A stretch of 64,000 nt of DNA from Salvator merianae (GCA_003586115.2 QVOM02000091.1:506180-570179), one strand, 5' to 3'. Numbered from the stretch's first letter, positions 14,201-25,325 are shown. Notes: a model not told the origin generated them from the sequence alone. A program made the numbers and translations.

Positions 14201-17200
14201 GTAGTAGAGAGACCGTCCTGATGGAAGATTGGGATCTCCCACTCTTTGGGCATCTCATTACATCGATTCTTGTACGATGACTCTGGTGACTGTATAGCCA
14301 CACCTTCTGGCGTTGCAGCAGTATAGTATGACCAGCAATCACAAAATGCCACAGAACAGCCATAATGCATTGTTGCTGGCTATTTCTGTGTCTACTTAGG
14401 CCTCACCAGTTTGTCCAGCCTCCCGGGAGGTTGAGGGAGACCTGGGGCGGCTCCTCCATAGAGATGGCTGCCACTCAGTCATGCGTGAAAACGCCCAGAG
14501 CAGCTTCAGGAATTAACATCTATGGCCCTTTCTGCAATTACCTGCAGTTGATCTGGATTAGTGGGTCTGGGCCCGGCCCATGGATCTAGATCACGGGAAG
14601 GCGTGGGCTGGATCAGCACCATTTGCACTGACAGTGCTGATCTGGATCAACCCACGGAACAACTATGAAGGTCGTGCTAGCCTTACATGAAAGTTCTGAG
14701 TCTCAGGGCATCTGGGTGGTGCTTTTCAGTGGTGTGCTGTGGCACACTGCCAGAAGGCACCCCCCAGTATGCATCTGTATGCTTCCTGTATTCCAGATCA
14801 GGCCTGCAGGGCCGTTGGTAGTCCTGATTAATCAGAATTACCAGTGATCTGGATTAAGGACCTCAATCTGAATCACGCTCTGAGTCACGCTCTGCCTCGT
14901 GCAGACATAGCAGACCAGCAGGGGGTGTGACCTCACCCACAAGGCCTACATGGGCCCTTAATCCAGATTAACGGTCCAGGCAGAAAGACCCTCTGTGATG
15001 CAAACCCTTCTTTCAAATTGGTGACATGAAATCTGATGCTGAATATAGATAGATGAGTTTACAAACTCCATGAAGGTGACTTAAGCATCTTGTAAATAGG
15101 ATATGGTACATGGTATATGCATGGCATACATTGCTTTCAGCAAAGATGGGACACAGCTCTCTGCTAGCACCACAGCCTTTTGTGATCTCTCCCTATCCCA
15201 TGCTCCCTATCCCAGTTCAGTCCCATGCTGTTCTATGCCGTGCAGGTAAGCAGATCCCAAGTTTTCTAGGAGCAGAAGAGAGTCATCTCTCCACCTAAAT
15301 CTGCTCAGGGCACCAAAAACGAATTGTTTTATTCTTCCCTTGAAAATGAAAGCAAGGTTTGGAAAATCACCTCCACTACTTGTAAATGCAGCAGACCAGA
15401 GACTGCTCCTACATGGCAGCATGATGCTCAGTGTTACAGCCATTGCCTATTCAGAGGCACCATGAGCAAACATACTGCCTGTCTAGTGTTTAGAAGTGAA
15501 ATCACCTGAAGCGGATAGGCAGGAGAGTTAGGAACAAGGAAAAGTATTTTTTTCACCCGGTGGGTCATTGGTCTATGGAATTTACTACCAGGTAGACAAC
15601 CTGGAAAGTTTAAAGAAAGGGTTAGACAAATTCATGGAGGACAGGTGTATCAATGGTTACTAGAATGGATGCCCAGGTACTGCCTCCAGGTTGGAGGGAG
15701 AGGCAGGATGGCTTTAAAGGCCATTTGCAGGGAGTGGAGAGCAGGTGAAGGTTTTGCCTTTGTCTTCTCCTTGAGAAGCCCAGAAGCAACTGGTGGACCA
15801 CGGTGTGAGACAGGATGCTGAACTAGAGGGGCTCTGGCCTGATCCAGCAGGGCTCTTCTTATGTTTTTATGAAAAGAGTTTTGACGGTGCTATATGCCTG
15901 CCAGAACCCCTGTTTCTCAGCAGGTTCATTAAAAGAGGCGTGGGGTGGATAAAGAAGAGAGTGGAACATTATTTCTTCTCCCCTTTTTCTCTCCCACCCA
16001 AGAGAGACCAAATGTAGACTGCCTGAACAGTCCACAGGAGGACAGCTGTCTTCCTGTGTCCCATACAGCACCCAGCACCCAGCACAGGTATCATCTGGGT
16101 GATCCAGAAAGGAAAGGAAAATGATTGTCACCAATGAGGAAGACAGAAGATAGTTGTTGTTTTTAAACCACTACCAAATTATTAAAATCTTTTAAATCAA
16201 TCAATCAATCATCAATCAATAATATAGGGTGGCCTGCAGATTTCTGCCCAGAAACTGGCCAAGGAATTGGGCCAATAAAATCTGTCAAAGCTAGGAGTCC
16301 CACCTTCTCCATTCAAGAACAGGAGGCCCTAGAAGAGACATCCAGACAGAAAAGAATTCCCTACTGAACATCCTGAGCAACAAGTTGGGTCAGAGGGTGC
16401 CAGAACAGCAGAGAGGCTAGATTTTGCAGCTGCTGGCTAAGGTTTTCCTTAACCTAAGGAAAGGCTTGTGAAACGGTCACTGATACCTTCAGCAGTTTTC
16501 AAGTAGTTCATGGAAAATGGAGAATCCTGGCTGACAAGAAAGAAGAGAACCCCACCCAACTCGATTTTGTATTTCCCATTTAGTCTAGCTCAGAAAAAAG
16601 CAAAAAAAATTCCTTCTCAGCGTTGCCATAGCTGCCCATTTCAAGAACACATACATTCTCTGGAGGCCTGGGAAAGGGTTTGCTTTCCATAAAAGACTGT
16701 GGCTTGGAACTGAGTGACTTTTTCCAAGCTGGGCGCCCATTTTGTTCCTGCCTTTCAAAGTTGTTTTTGCAAACCTCTGACTACTTTGTGCCTTGGCTCC
16801 GCCTCAGTCTTGTTTTGCTTTGGAAAAGTAAAATTAATGTTTGAAGGCTTTTTTTTTCCCTTCCTCAGCAAAGCAGATTTCAGGCTTCATCTTAGACGAT
16901 GCCTGTAAAACCTATTTGCAGGGAGTTGAGAGTAGATGAAGGTTTTGCTTTTGTCTTCTGCTTGGGAAGCCCAGAAACAATTGGTGGGCCACTGTGTGAG
17001 ATGGGATGCTAGACTAGATGGGCTGTGGCCTGATCCAGCAGGGCTCCTCTTATGTTCTTAGAATGATGCCTAGGTATCACCTCAGAGTGGGAGGGAAAAG
17101 CAGGATGCCCATAAACGTCATTTGCAGGGGGTGAAGAGCAGGTGAAGGTTTTGCCTTTGTCTTCTGCTTGAGAATGCTGTGGCCTGATCCAGCAGGGCTC

Positions 17201-20200
17201 CTCTTATGTTCTCTTATGTCTTTTCTGTGACGTGCATGCAAGTTTGGGGTTTTGGCATCTCATCTGTGCTCCTTTGATGGGGAAGATTATAAGTCCCTGG
17301 ACTATTTAGTTGTGGAGATTATAAGACCATGTCTCCAGTTTGTGGGTGCCTACGGAAACAGTTCTGAGCTGTGCTGGCCATACATGCCCACCTGATGCAC
17401 CCAAGGGCAAAGGCACAAAATCATGCTCTCCCGAAAAGCACCCCGTCCAGTCTTTTATTAACCCCTGCAGTGCCAACCATGGATATGAGGAAGTGCTCAG
17501 CAACATGGTGGAGGGGACAGTTCCACAGAAGTTCCTGACCCCTGGCACCTCCTGACCCCTGCATGGAGAAATGGACTAAATGAAAGTGGGTTCAAAAATA
17601 TTTAAAGGGCCCGAAGGAGCAGAAACTATTCAAATTCTGATTCTTCCGTCCATAGCTTAAGATTGCACACTCTGTCCTTTCAGCCCATATTTACAGTTTT
17701 TTTTCACATTGTCATGCTGAATAAGGGACTGCTCCTTGAAACCCTAGTTTTGCCCTGCATGGCTTTTTGTGGGAACCAAATAAAAGTGTTATGCGAGGAA
17801 CAGCGATATCTTCCATTCCATGTTCAGCACCATACCAAATGCATACATGTGGATGGATGCAAGCTTCATGGAAACACACTCCTCTGCTTTCTTGCAGTCA
17901 CTTGAAAAGAGGTGTGGAAATCCCACGCAAATGGAAATGTATACAAATGAAAGTTTGCCTTATCTTAGGGTGACTCCAGATGGTGAGAGGAAATTGCGTG
18001 ATCTTCTTTAGATCTTGTAATAGTCTCTCAGTGGCCCTGCCAGCGGTAAGCGATCTGGCATGATGGAAAACCCGGCATCAGAACTGGATTTTCCATAATG
18101 CCTACATACTATATTTTCAGTGAACTATCCCAAAAGTATATGAGGATTGCCGTGGGTATGTGTGGTGATCCCAATACAGTCCCAGGAAAACTGGGGGTTT
18201 TTAAACCAGATTTTGGAGGCACCCTTAAACCTTGGTGAGTGCAGTTCCCTAGCATTTGCTTAAACAGTGGTCTCTAATCTTCCACAGATGTAGCTCCTTT
18301 TTCCTCCAGTTTCCTTTTCCTACATCCCCCACAATCATTAAGATAGAAAATAAATCTCCCTAGCATGTAAACAGTAAAGCAATGTAACAGTTTGTCCGGA
18401 AGCAACAATTCATAGCAAGCCCAGACAACTGAAAAAAAATTGCGTTCATCATTTTGCACACATCTTGCGCCTTGGGTCATCGACTTCTAATCCCATTGGC
18501 AACAGCAAAGCAATTACAAGATGACCTCGCTCATCTGTGGATCTTGTTTATAACTGGCTAAGCTTTGACATGTCACTACGAAGTGCTCTGACAGCATTGA
18601 AATATCAAGGGGATGACAGAGGCTAGAGGTTGTTTGTTTTTGCTTTTTTTTTTATAAGAGAGGGATCCATCACTCTGTAGCAGAAGTTTCTTCACAGTCC
18701 CAGCAGATTCCAATTCTCACTTGTCAGAGTTTGGGGTTGTTAAGCCATGTTCCATCAGCTTTGAACCTAAGTTTTCAGATATGGCTACGATACCCATCTT
18801 CAGAGGATCTGACTGCTAGAATCAGTTGCGTCTGGCTCTCCTAGCAGTCATATCCTCTGAAGATGGGTATCGCAGCCTCATCCAGAAGCTTAGATTCAAA
18901 GCCGAACTATGGTATACAGCATAACTACCCCAAAACTGCAAAAGGTAAGATGAAAACTGGCCTTAGCTTTTCCATTAGATTCCAATTCTAAAGATTTTGT
19001 AGGGAGATGCTGGAATAGCTTAGCAATTAGTATATAAGACAGAGCAAGGCATTCTGTTTGTTTTAAAATGGATCCATATTGTTTCTTCTTTGCAGTGTAA
19101 TTCCAGAATAAGATTAAAATCAATAGGATATTAAAGCAGTAGTAAAAAATAGTAATAAAAACTGGGAAGAGTAAAGAGACAGAGGGCCTGTTCACACTTA
19201 CTTGCTAGTGAGTGTGCAGACACTCGGTGGCACAGTGGCGCAGAAGGCTAAGGCACTGATCTTTCAATAGGAGGATCGGAGTTCAAGGCCCCTGTCTGCC
19301 GTGTAGAGGGGATGAGCGCCCTCTACTGGCCTCTAGCTCCAGCCAACCTAGTTGGTCGAAAGCAAGTAATTGCAAGTAGATAAATAAGGAGCATCAGTTT
19401 GTGTGATGCGGAAGATAGACAGATGTAAGCCTTCGGGCGAAAAATAACCTTGTAAGCTGCTTTGAGTCAGCTTCGGCCGAGAAAAGCAGGGTATAAAAAC
19501 CAAGTTCTTCTTCTTCTTCTTCTTCTTCTTCTTCTTCTTCTTCTTCTTCTTCTTCTTCTTCTTCTTCTTCACTAGCCAAGAGTATCCACACTCTGCAGCA
19601 GCCACAGTGACTGGGAGTGTCTGCAGCTTCTCCCGGACACTACTGGCCATGGGCAGCTAAAATGCTGTCCGCAACTTGGCCAGGGGCAGCTAGTTCGCTC
19701 CCAGTCAACAGCATTCACACCTGCTTCTGAGTGCAAATGCTGCAAGCAGGTGGCACGGCACAACTGTGACTGCGCAGTTGGGTGCCGCGTCCTGCTTGCT
19801 GTGGCTACGACCAGATGTTGCTGTGGCCGCTGTCATGGCCAGCAGGCATGCATTCACACTGCAAGTGCAGGAAGTCCAGTACAGGGCTATTCTAGCACTC
19901 GGAATGCAAATGGTCGCCACACCCTGGATCTTTACCAGCTTAGAATGGTATAATCATACCATTCTAAGCTGGTCAGTGCAAAAAGGCCCAGACACCCATT
20001 CTTCCCTATTGTAGGGATGCCCCTGCCTATTTGTCACAGAGTGAGAGCTAGCTTCTGAGGTAGGGCTCCGGGAAAGGTCTAGGCAGTAGTTTACCACTAG
20101 ATTTCGATATTGTTAAATTATTGTTGCAGAAAAAAGCAACATTTACTGTCATCAGAGCCCTGTGATGAATCACTCTCTTGCCCTTTTCCTTCCACACAGC

Positions 20201-23200
20201 TCAACAGGCACTACCAGGGCACCAAAGGAGCCTGTATTCAACCCTGTTTGCACTTACGTGAAACCACTTTTGGAAAGACTTTGTGGCTGTGTCTGCACTG
20301 GGCCAGTAGACCAACCTAGCAGACCCCTTGGAACACCCAATCAAACCTACAGAACTGTTTACTGGGAGGCCAAACCTGCCAGTAGACTGCTCTGCCCATA
20401 CCGGATGAGGGATCGGAGCACGCTGTGACGCAAAAATGGTGCCATAGCCTGCTTCAATGTTGTAGTCCATGCAACATTTCAGGGGGTTTACCTGACCAGC
20501 ATCTCATGACTGGATGGCACATGGGCGGTGGTCTGGTATACCACGGCCAAGATGTTCAGCACCATTACACCAGTCATCCGGAAGTGGCACTGGAAGAGTG
20601 TCACTTCTGGAGGCCTGGACAAAACAGCCCCATTTGGCAACCTTGGAAGCTGGGAACTTTTTTCCTCTGAAGTTGGGCTGGGCCTCCCACAATGTGGACA
20701 GTCCTTGGCACATGCCAGCAGCAGCCCATCCCACTGTGGGCCAGGGTGCTTGGTTTAGGCCAGCGTGACCCAGGATAGCTCATGCCTTGTAGAAAGGCCC
20801 CTATACCCAAGCCTCATCATTTACTGGCAACTGCAAACCACGCTAGGCATACAGTTTGCACAAACAAAATATGATGGGATCACTGTTTCCACAGATGTTG
20901 TGCAAGTTGCATGTGTCTGTAGGTCCATGCCTCACACAGTTTATGCAATGTGTCCGTCACAAGCAAAACACGTGAACATGCCCTTATCCTGACTCAGGCC
21001 GTGGGTCCCTCTAGAGAGAGAGCTACCAATGGGCAAGCTGGGGCCCTCCAGTGTTTCTAGTAGGAACAGCCAACATCTCAGGGCACTTTCAGAAGTGTCT
21101 GGTTTCAACCTTGCCCCCAGCTGCTCCTGGGTTCTTGAACAGCATTTCCATCAGTCTCAGCCAACATGGCAAAGATCAGGGATAATGTGAATTGTGATAT
21201 AAAATGTCCCAGGCTGCATCCACATGTAGCTCTGGTCTGGAATCAAGGAGGATAGCAAGTGTGGCAGCAGACATGGAGAGGGGCTCTGTCAAATGGATGA
21301 AGTTTTGAAGTGAACCTTCTTCCGACCCATCCAAATGTTTCTGCTCTCAGAACTCACCCGCCGAAGCCTAGTCTCCTGGCTGAGGGCTGCAAATTGATCT
21401 AGAAGTCCAGCCGCATGACTTGTATGCAGCAGAGTACTCCGAAATTACATAATTGGCTTAGGGTAGACATGGCGGTCAGATGTCCCAGCCTACCCCACCC
21501 CACGCAGAATTGGCTGTCTGGTGGTGTGGGCTCGTTGGGGTTTTTCACGCTGTGAAGCTGAGTTGCACCAAACAAGCAGTGGGGAGTGGGAGGCTGCAGC
21601 ATCTGGAGCACAGCCATTGTCTCCCTGACACACACACACCCCGGCCAACCCTATGTTGACCACAGGATCATACATGGGCAGTGCCTGGAGATCATTGGCT
21701 GAGGAAAATCTATTTGTTTGTTTGTTTGTTTAAGGCAGTTTTATACAGCTTTTCATTAAAAAAAATAATTCAAAGCAATTACTGAGCCAGCCTGGATAGC
21801 TTTAAGAATGGGTTAGATAAATTTGTGGAGGACAGGTGTATCAATTAGTACTAGAATAGATGCCTAGGTACTGCCTCCAGGTTAGAGAGAAAGGCAGGAT
21901 GCCTCTAAAGGCCATTTGCAGGGAGTCAGGAGCAAGTGAAGATTTTGCCTTTATCTTCTGCTTGAGAAACCCAGAAGCAACTGGTGGGCCACTGTGTGGG
22001 ATGGAATGCAGGACTGGATGGGCTGTGGCCTGATCCAGCAGGGCTCCTCTTATGTTCTTAAGTTCTTAGAATGATGCTCAGGCACCACCTCCAGGTTGGA
22101 GAGATAGGTAGAATGCTTCTAAAGGCCATTTGCAGGGAGTTAGGAGCAGGTGAAGGTTTTGTTTTTCTCTTCTGCTTGATGATGCCCAGAAGTAATTGGT
22201 GGGCCACTGTATGAGACAGGATGCTGGACTAGATGGGCTGTGGCCTGATCCAGTAGCGGTCCTCTTATGTTCTTATTAAAAACAGGAGCATTGCAGGCAT
22301 CTCCTTGGCCACTGAGGGAAAAGCATACTAGAACAGAAGAGACTTTGATCCAGCAGAGCTCCTCCTTCTTGACAGGCCAATGGCAGGCAAAGCCTAAACA
22401 CCGCATATAATTTTTGACATGGTGCCGGAAGCTTGAGCGGCATTATTGGCATTGGGCTGTATGTCTGTCCTCTACCAAGGTGCCATAGTGGTGGCAGCAG
22501 CTCCTCCTGGTACCACCTGCTAATAGGCTCAGTGACTGGGTGCTTCCTCACCTGGCAGCTTCTCTGTGCCCACCAAGCATGCCAGCTTTATTGGGCTCTT
22601 GCTCTGCGCAGCCCCTGGACCATTCCTTCCCACCTGGGAAGGAGTGGCCAAAGCGAAGTGAAATGAAGTGTGGGACCTGAGGCAGTGTTCACCTAGAGGG
22701 AGGAGGGGTCGCTGGGCTAGGACTGCAGTGTGCTTTCTCCAGAGGTGTCTTCAGACCTAGCTGGCAGCAGGAAATAGGAGCCTGAGTTCCACCCAGGTAT
22801 AGGCACTCTGTACTGGGTCCCGCTGCCTTAAGTAGATCCTGGCACAGCACCACCCCCAAACCCCTGGAACAGTTTGCAACTCCAAACTGTTCCGCTCCTT
22901 CAAATGGCTGCCGGGCCCAGCAGAGGCAAGGGCAGCTCTGGGAACTGGTACCATCAAGAGCTGAGGTACAGAGAGGCGCTCAGCTCCAAGGGTGCCCCGA
23001 AAGAGAGCACTAGAGGAACAGTGGCCTGGGGAGACCGCCTGGAGACTGCAAGCAGGCAGGTAGGTGAGCTGAGACCTGGCCAAGACCCCCCTAAAGCCTT
23101 CAGCTGTTTTTACTCTTCGTATACTGCTTCAAGATTATATTTTAATGGGAAGCAGTACACAAATATTTTGACTGTCTAATTAAATAAATAATAAAGGCCA

Positions 23201-25325
23201 AGGGTGCCCCAAACCAGTGGTACACCTGAATTGCTAGCAGGGCCAGCTCTGCTCAGGGACATCCTTCCAGACCCTGTATGGAAGCAACTTTAATCTAGAT
23301 TTGTACTTCATGATTTCACTTTGCTAACAACTTCTTCAAGGTTTTCTTTGCCTCCTACCAGTGGCAGCTGGCCTACTGTGGCCAGAAGTTGCTCCCCCTG
23401 CTGGAAACCAGTTCATCAGCTTTCTCTGAAATCTGCACTTTCCACCAGCAAGTCCTTTTGGATCCAAATCGAATCAAAGAAGATTCGCTAACGCTGTCTG
23501 GACTTGAAAGGAAGCTCATGATCTGGCTTTCAGTGGGGTTGGAAGTGGAAGGTGTTGCAGCTGCTTTCCACAGTCATGTCATCGACATAACTCAATGCTT
23601 AATATTTCAACTTCCCATTTGAATTAAGGACATATGCTTGTTTTAATGTGCGAGCCTGCAGATACATTCCTTTCTCTCTCCTTCCTTCCTTCCTTCCTTC
23701 CTTCCTTCCTTCCTTCCTTCCTTCCTTCCTCTCTCTCTCTTTCTTTCTATGTGTAAATATATTTTCTTTGTTCCAGGATCGGCTCTGCAGTGTTTGAAAT
23801 GCTCATTCACCGTTTTTGATATCCCATGCCACACCACAACTGTCACCTGCAACGAAGGACAAACCTGTGCTACCATCCGAGGAAGGGCAGGTAGAATGGC
23901 TGCTTCATATTATCTCCCCATATCATTTTTTTCCCTCCATGTAGAAATATTTGGCGTGGTTCCTATAGTCTAAGAGTCAACAATGTGCAAGAAATTACGT
24001 TGAAATCCAGAGTCCACATCTGCAGGCCTCCTAACACTCTCCACTTCATGAAATTAAGTAATTACATTTGCTTTAAATTGACCCCTTATCTTATATCTGT
24101 TTGGTTTGTATAACTGAACACCATAGATTTTGAGGGAAAAGTTCAACCAGGGAGACCTGGTAGTTTCCTCTATCCTGAACAAGGATGAGATAATAGAGAA
24201 GTTTTTTAAAAAAAAATCAAAGGAGAGTTGTTAGACTCCATCTTGCAACGACTTCTACTATTGGCCATGCAGGCAAAGGCTGATGGGAATCTGAGTTTAG
24301 GAACTCCTTGCTGTTAGTCAGGCTTGCTTTTAGCCTTTTGTGAAGTGGAGTTCAACTCTATTGTTTTTAGAAACGGTCATGTTCAACCAGCTGGCTCAGG
24401 TAACCAGACAAAGGGAACTTCAGTGCCTAGTCTGTTGAAGTTGCCAGTTGTGCATGAATTTGCAGAATCACACAAAGCTGAGAAATAACAAAAGGAGTAA
24501 CTTGGAGGCGCCTCTAGAGATAGTGTGTGGCACCCGAGTTCCAAAGTCTTCTCTAATCCACCTTTTCTAGCATAGAATGTTCATGAGAAAGGGGAGGGGC
24601 AGGCTGGTGTGTGAACAATCCCACCTCGAAGCCGTCTCTGAGCTGCCTCAGAGATGTTTTTTTTGTTGTGTCTGATCACAGCCTTAGAACCGTTCCATCT
24701 AATTTTAGCCCCTTTCTAATCATGGTTCCCTTTCTTTTTTTTTAATTAGCTCATCATGGTTCCCTTGACAACAAATAACATGGCCAGGATGGCAGGGTCC
24801 ATTACCTCCCTGCCATTCTTATGCTCTCACATGCCACATCTGCCAATAATAGAGACTGTAAACCTGAAACTTTTTATTCCGCAGCTGTGGTGTTTTAGGG
24901 GGGAGGGAGTTGGTCAGATAGGAAATGGCCAAGAGGTTGGCCACTGGTGTCTGGTGTGAAAACATCAAGCTTAAAAACAAAATTAAGCAAGCATGCTCTT
25001 GTTTTTTAAGAGGGAGTCAAGGCAGTGCAGCTGTGAAATGAATGGGCGGGGGGTGGAGGGGTGTGAAAAACCGGATATCGCTTTCTTAAGGCTCTTTTTG
25101 TTCTCTCCTGTAGCTGGCCACAAGCTTATCATGAAGAGGAACTGTGTTGACCAAGACAAATGCAACAAAAATGACACCAGCTCATTTGCAGGCATCAGCT
25201 ACAGCACCACTTACGAATGTTGCGAAGGCGACTTCTGTAATTCAGGTGGCCTGCGGCCCACAGCTGCCCTCTCTCTGCCAATGGCTCTGGCTGTCTTGGG
25301 CCTCTGGAGCCTTCGCTTCCTGTGA
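2241..25325 (+). CDS. LY6G6C: LY6G6C-like GPI-anchored Ly6/uPAR (three-finger) protein, spliced, 3 coding exons
   Basis: Coding exons are 2241-2292, 23777-23890 and 25114-25325, both introns phase 1 with gt/ag borders; the joined CDS is 378 nt, 125 aa, the same length I recall for human LY6G6C. Residues 1 to about 18 are a hydrophobic signal peptide (MGKLLVLCVVAFACIGIG). The mature part carries ten cysteines in Ly6 spacing, from LQCLKC near the N-terminus to ECCEGDFCN at the end, which is a full three-finger set; KNDTS gives one N-glycosylation site. After the last CN comes a small-residue stretch and a hydrophobic tail ending WSLRFL, as expected for GPI attachment at the cell surface. Similarity to mammalian LY6G6C is clearest in GxxYxTT..CC..D.CNS.G.RPT. 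The start is chosen for its G at -3 and +4 and a TATA box about 95 bp upstream. The gene is convergent with LY6G6F, as in human MHC class III. The ligand is unknown for the family. Other Ly6 paralogues (LY6G6D/E, SPACA4-like) are less likely given position and tail. Confidence 0.88.
2293..3120. other. LY6G6C intron 1, start
   Basis: Intronic. A (GTT)n microsatellite lies at about 2432-2461; nothing else recognised. Confidence 0.4.
3122..3345 (+). mobile_element. Degenerate CR1 3' end
   Basis: Resembles the CR1 3' region: ...gtgctagactagatgggcc... and a ...cttcttaatcttttatg ending, like the better copies at 8075 and 15500. Confidence 0.5.
3465..3720 (-). mobile_element. LINE 3' end, antisense (L2-like tail)
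   Basis: TTTG repeats then atttttatcctgccctatac and aggtctcagggcgggttac: the reverse complement of a common reptile LINE tail. The same sequence opens copies at 12305 and 42540. Confidence 0.5.
3725..4384. other. Intronic sequence without recognised features
   Basis: No gene. Around 4000-4370 it resembles parts of MITE family D (vertebrate-style short DNA element), but not clearly enough to bound. Confidence 0.25.
4385..4580 (+). mobile_element. CR1 3' end
   Basis: Matches the recurrent CR1 3' UTR: ggaatggatgcccaggt, aaaggccatttgcagggagtc, cagatgggctgtggcctgat, ending in tatgtttttatg. Confidence 0.7.
4581..6719. other. Intronic sequence, mostly unrecognised
   Basis: No coding exon seen. 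A short TTTA-rich LINE-tail piece lies near 5485-5525 and a gat/gaa trinucleotide stretch near 6540-6575. Confidence 0.3.
6720..6965. mobile_element. Two LINE tails facing each other
   Basis: 6720-6825 carries gacctttggatacagggcgg and an (AAAT)n tail on the plus strand. 6888-6965 carries the reverse arrangement, TTTA repeats then tcctgcccttcaccaggaga and agggcgggtc. Confidence 0.5.
6966..8070. other. Intronic sequence without recognised features
   Basis: No splice-bounded exon or clear repeat seen. Confidence 0.25.
8075..8562 (+). mobile_element. CR1 LINE, ORF2 end and 3' UTR
   Basis: One of the longest CR1 copies here. It includes the ORF2 C-terminal region (tttttcacccagagggtcat, gaatttactaccggaagagg) and the full 3' UTR ending ctcttgtgttcttatg. 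The reading frame is broken. Confidence 0.75.
8563..11310. other. Intronic sequence, mostly unrecognised
   Basis: No exon recognised. The plus-strand frame 10076-10669 is open for 197 codons but has no family signature or splice context; I treat it as chance. Confidence 0.25.
11320..11960 (+). mobile_element. L1-type LINE fragment (ORF2 C-terminus)
   Basis: The plus strand encodes KILYRWHLTPAK, then LCWNCKEHRGSFFHL...W, and after frame breaks LARHWKTQ and LKEWYEATWN. This is the C-terminal cysteine region of L1-clade ORF2. It is disrupted and non-functional. Confidence 0.65.
12303..12640 (-). mobile_element. LINE 3' end, antisense
   Basis: TTTA repeat, then tttttatcccacccggtatt and a body shared with the 42540-42850 copy (cagtttcctcagccacag; cacctcagaggg). 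Confidence 0.5.
12739..13192. mobile_element. MITE family A (PIF/Harbinger-like, 3-bp TSD)
   Basis: Terminal inverted repeats GGGCCTTTTC / GAAAATGCCG with flanking ATT duplications (12736-12738, 13193-13195). Internal blocks (gtgcgaacgctgcaggc, cactgtcatggcggg) recur in the copies at 19184, 32118, 50915 and 60135. Confidence 0.7.
13193..14520. other. Intronic sequence with a short antisense LINE tail
   Basis: 13436-13500 resembles a LINE tail in reverse (tttatttataacacttgtat). The rest is unrecognised. Confidence 0.3.
14523..14992. mobile_element. MITE family B copy
   Basis: Opens ggccctttctgcaattacct and closes near ggtccaggcagaaagaccc, an imperfect terminal inverted repeat. Repeated ggatctagatcac/ttaatccagatta blocks match the copy at 48151. 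Confidence 0.6.
15498..15872 (+). mobile_element. CR1 3' end
   Basis: ORF2 end (ttcacccggtgggtcattgg, gaatttactaccaggtagac) plus the 3' UTR ending gctcttcttatgtttttatg. Confidence 0.75.
15873..16890. other. Intronic sequence without recognised features
   Basis: A (TCAA)n stretch lies at about 16195-16222. No exon or repeat otherwise recognised. Confidence 0.25.
16893..17215 (+). mobile_element. Two CR1 3' ends in tandem
   Basis: 16893-17062 and 17063-17215 each carry tttgcaggg...gaaggttttgc...ctgatccagcagggctcctc and a ttatgttct ending. The second lacks a central segment. Confidence 0.65.
17216..17964. other. Intronic sequence without recognised features
   Basis: No exon or named repeat recognised. 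Confidence 0.25.
17968..18224. mobile_element. MITE family C (3-bp TSD)
   Basis: Ends GGGTGACTCCA and TGGAGGCACCC form an inverted repeat; TTA is duplicated at 17965-17967 and 18225-18227. The middle contains a gccgtgggtatgtgtggtg / gatcccaatacagtccc block seen in the other C copies. Confidence 0.65.
18745..18912. repeat. Long imperfect palindrome (about 75-bp arms)
   Basis: The left arm has gatacccatcttcagaggat followed by tgactgctag; the right arm has its reverse complement (ctagcagtcatatcctctga, agatgggtatcgcagcc). The flanking ctttgaacctaag / cttagattcaaag extend the pairing. Probably a MITE remnant. Confidence 0.7.
19184..19989. mobile_element. MITE family A, interrupted by a SINE
   Basis: Starts GGGCCTGTTCACACTTAC and ends GTGCAAAAAGGCCC, with AGA on both sides (19181-19183 and 19990-19992). 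A tRNA-derived SINE with a TTC microsatellite occupies about 19229-19570, so the MITE is older than the SINE. Confidence 0.7.
19229..19570 (+). mobile_element. tRNA-derived SINE with (TTC)n tail
   Basis: A box-like tggcgcagaagg and B box-like ggagttcaaggcccc are spaced as in a tRNA promoter. A body ending gaaaagcagggtataaaaac leads into (TTC)n at 19505-19570. It is a SINE, not a functional tRNA gene. Confidence 0.6.
20000..21780. other. Intronic sequence without recognised exons
   Basis: No exon seen. Several long frames overlap on both strands in GC-richer DNA at 20150-20990, without family signatures. Confidence 0.25.
21785..22290 (+). mobile_element. Two CR1 3' ends in tandem
   Basis: 21785-22065 and 22066-22280 are consecutive CR1 3' copies, each ending in ctgatccag(c/t)a...ctcctcttatgttctta. 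A further decayed piece follows to about 22380. Confidence 0.7.
22381..23667. other. LY6G6C intron 1, distal part
   Basis: 23100-23195 resembles a LINE tail (gattatattttaatgggaag, then AAATAAATAA). Nothing else recognised. Confidence 0.3.
23668..23750 (+). repeat. (CCTT)n/(CT)n microsatellite
   Basis: A pyrimidine-only run of about 80 bp ends 26 bp before the LY6G6C exon 2 acceptor, where it adds to the polypyrimidine tract. Confidence 0.9.
23777..23890 (+). CDS. LY6G6C: LY6G6C coding exon 2 (N-terminal half of the three-finger domain)
   Basis: 114 nt between acceptor ttctttgttccag and donor gtagaa. It encodes GSALQCLKC to TIRGRA with five cysteines. A long CCTT/CT pyrimidine tract (23668-23750) lies just upstream of the acceptor. 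Confidence 0.88.
24480..24690. mobile_element. MITE family D fragment
   Basis: Shares ctaatccaccttttctag, gaatgttcatgagaaaggg, and the tgatcacagcctta end with the larger copy at 34869-35464. Confidence 0.5.
25114..25325 (+). CDS. LY6G6C: LY6G6C coding exon 3 (C-terminal half of domain, GPI tail, stop)
   Basis: 212 nt after acceptor ctctcctgtag, ending with TGA at 25323-25325. It encodes AGHKLIMKRNC through ECCEGDFCN and the hydrophobic tail. The 3' UTR follows; I find no convincing AATAAA within the next 800 bp, so the cleavage site is not placed. Confidence 0.88.

Noticed and set aside
19229..19300. tRNA-like sequence with A and B box
   Set aside because: It continues into a non-tRNA body and a microsatellite, and a similar unit occurs at 63370. 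It is a SINE head, not a tRNA gene.
19348..19650. Poly-lysine or poly-glutamate reading frames
   Set aside because: They are translations of a (TTC)n microsatellite.
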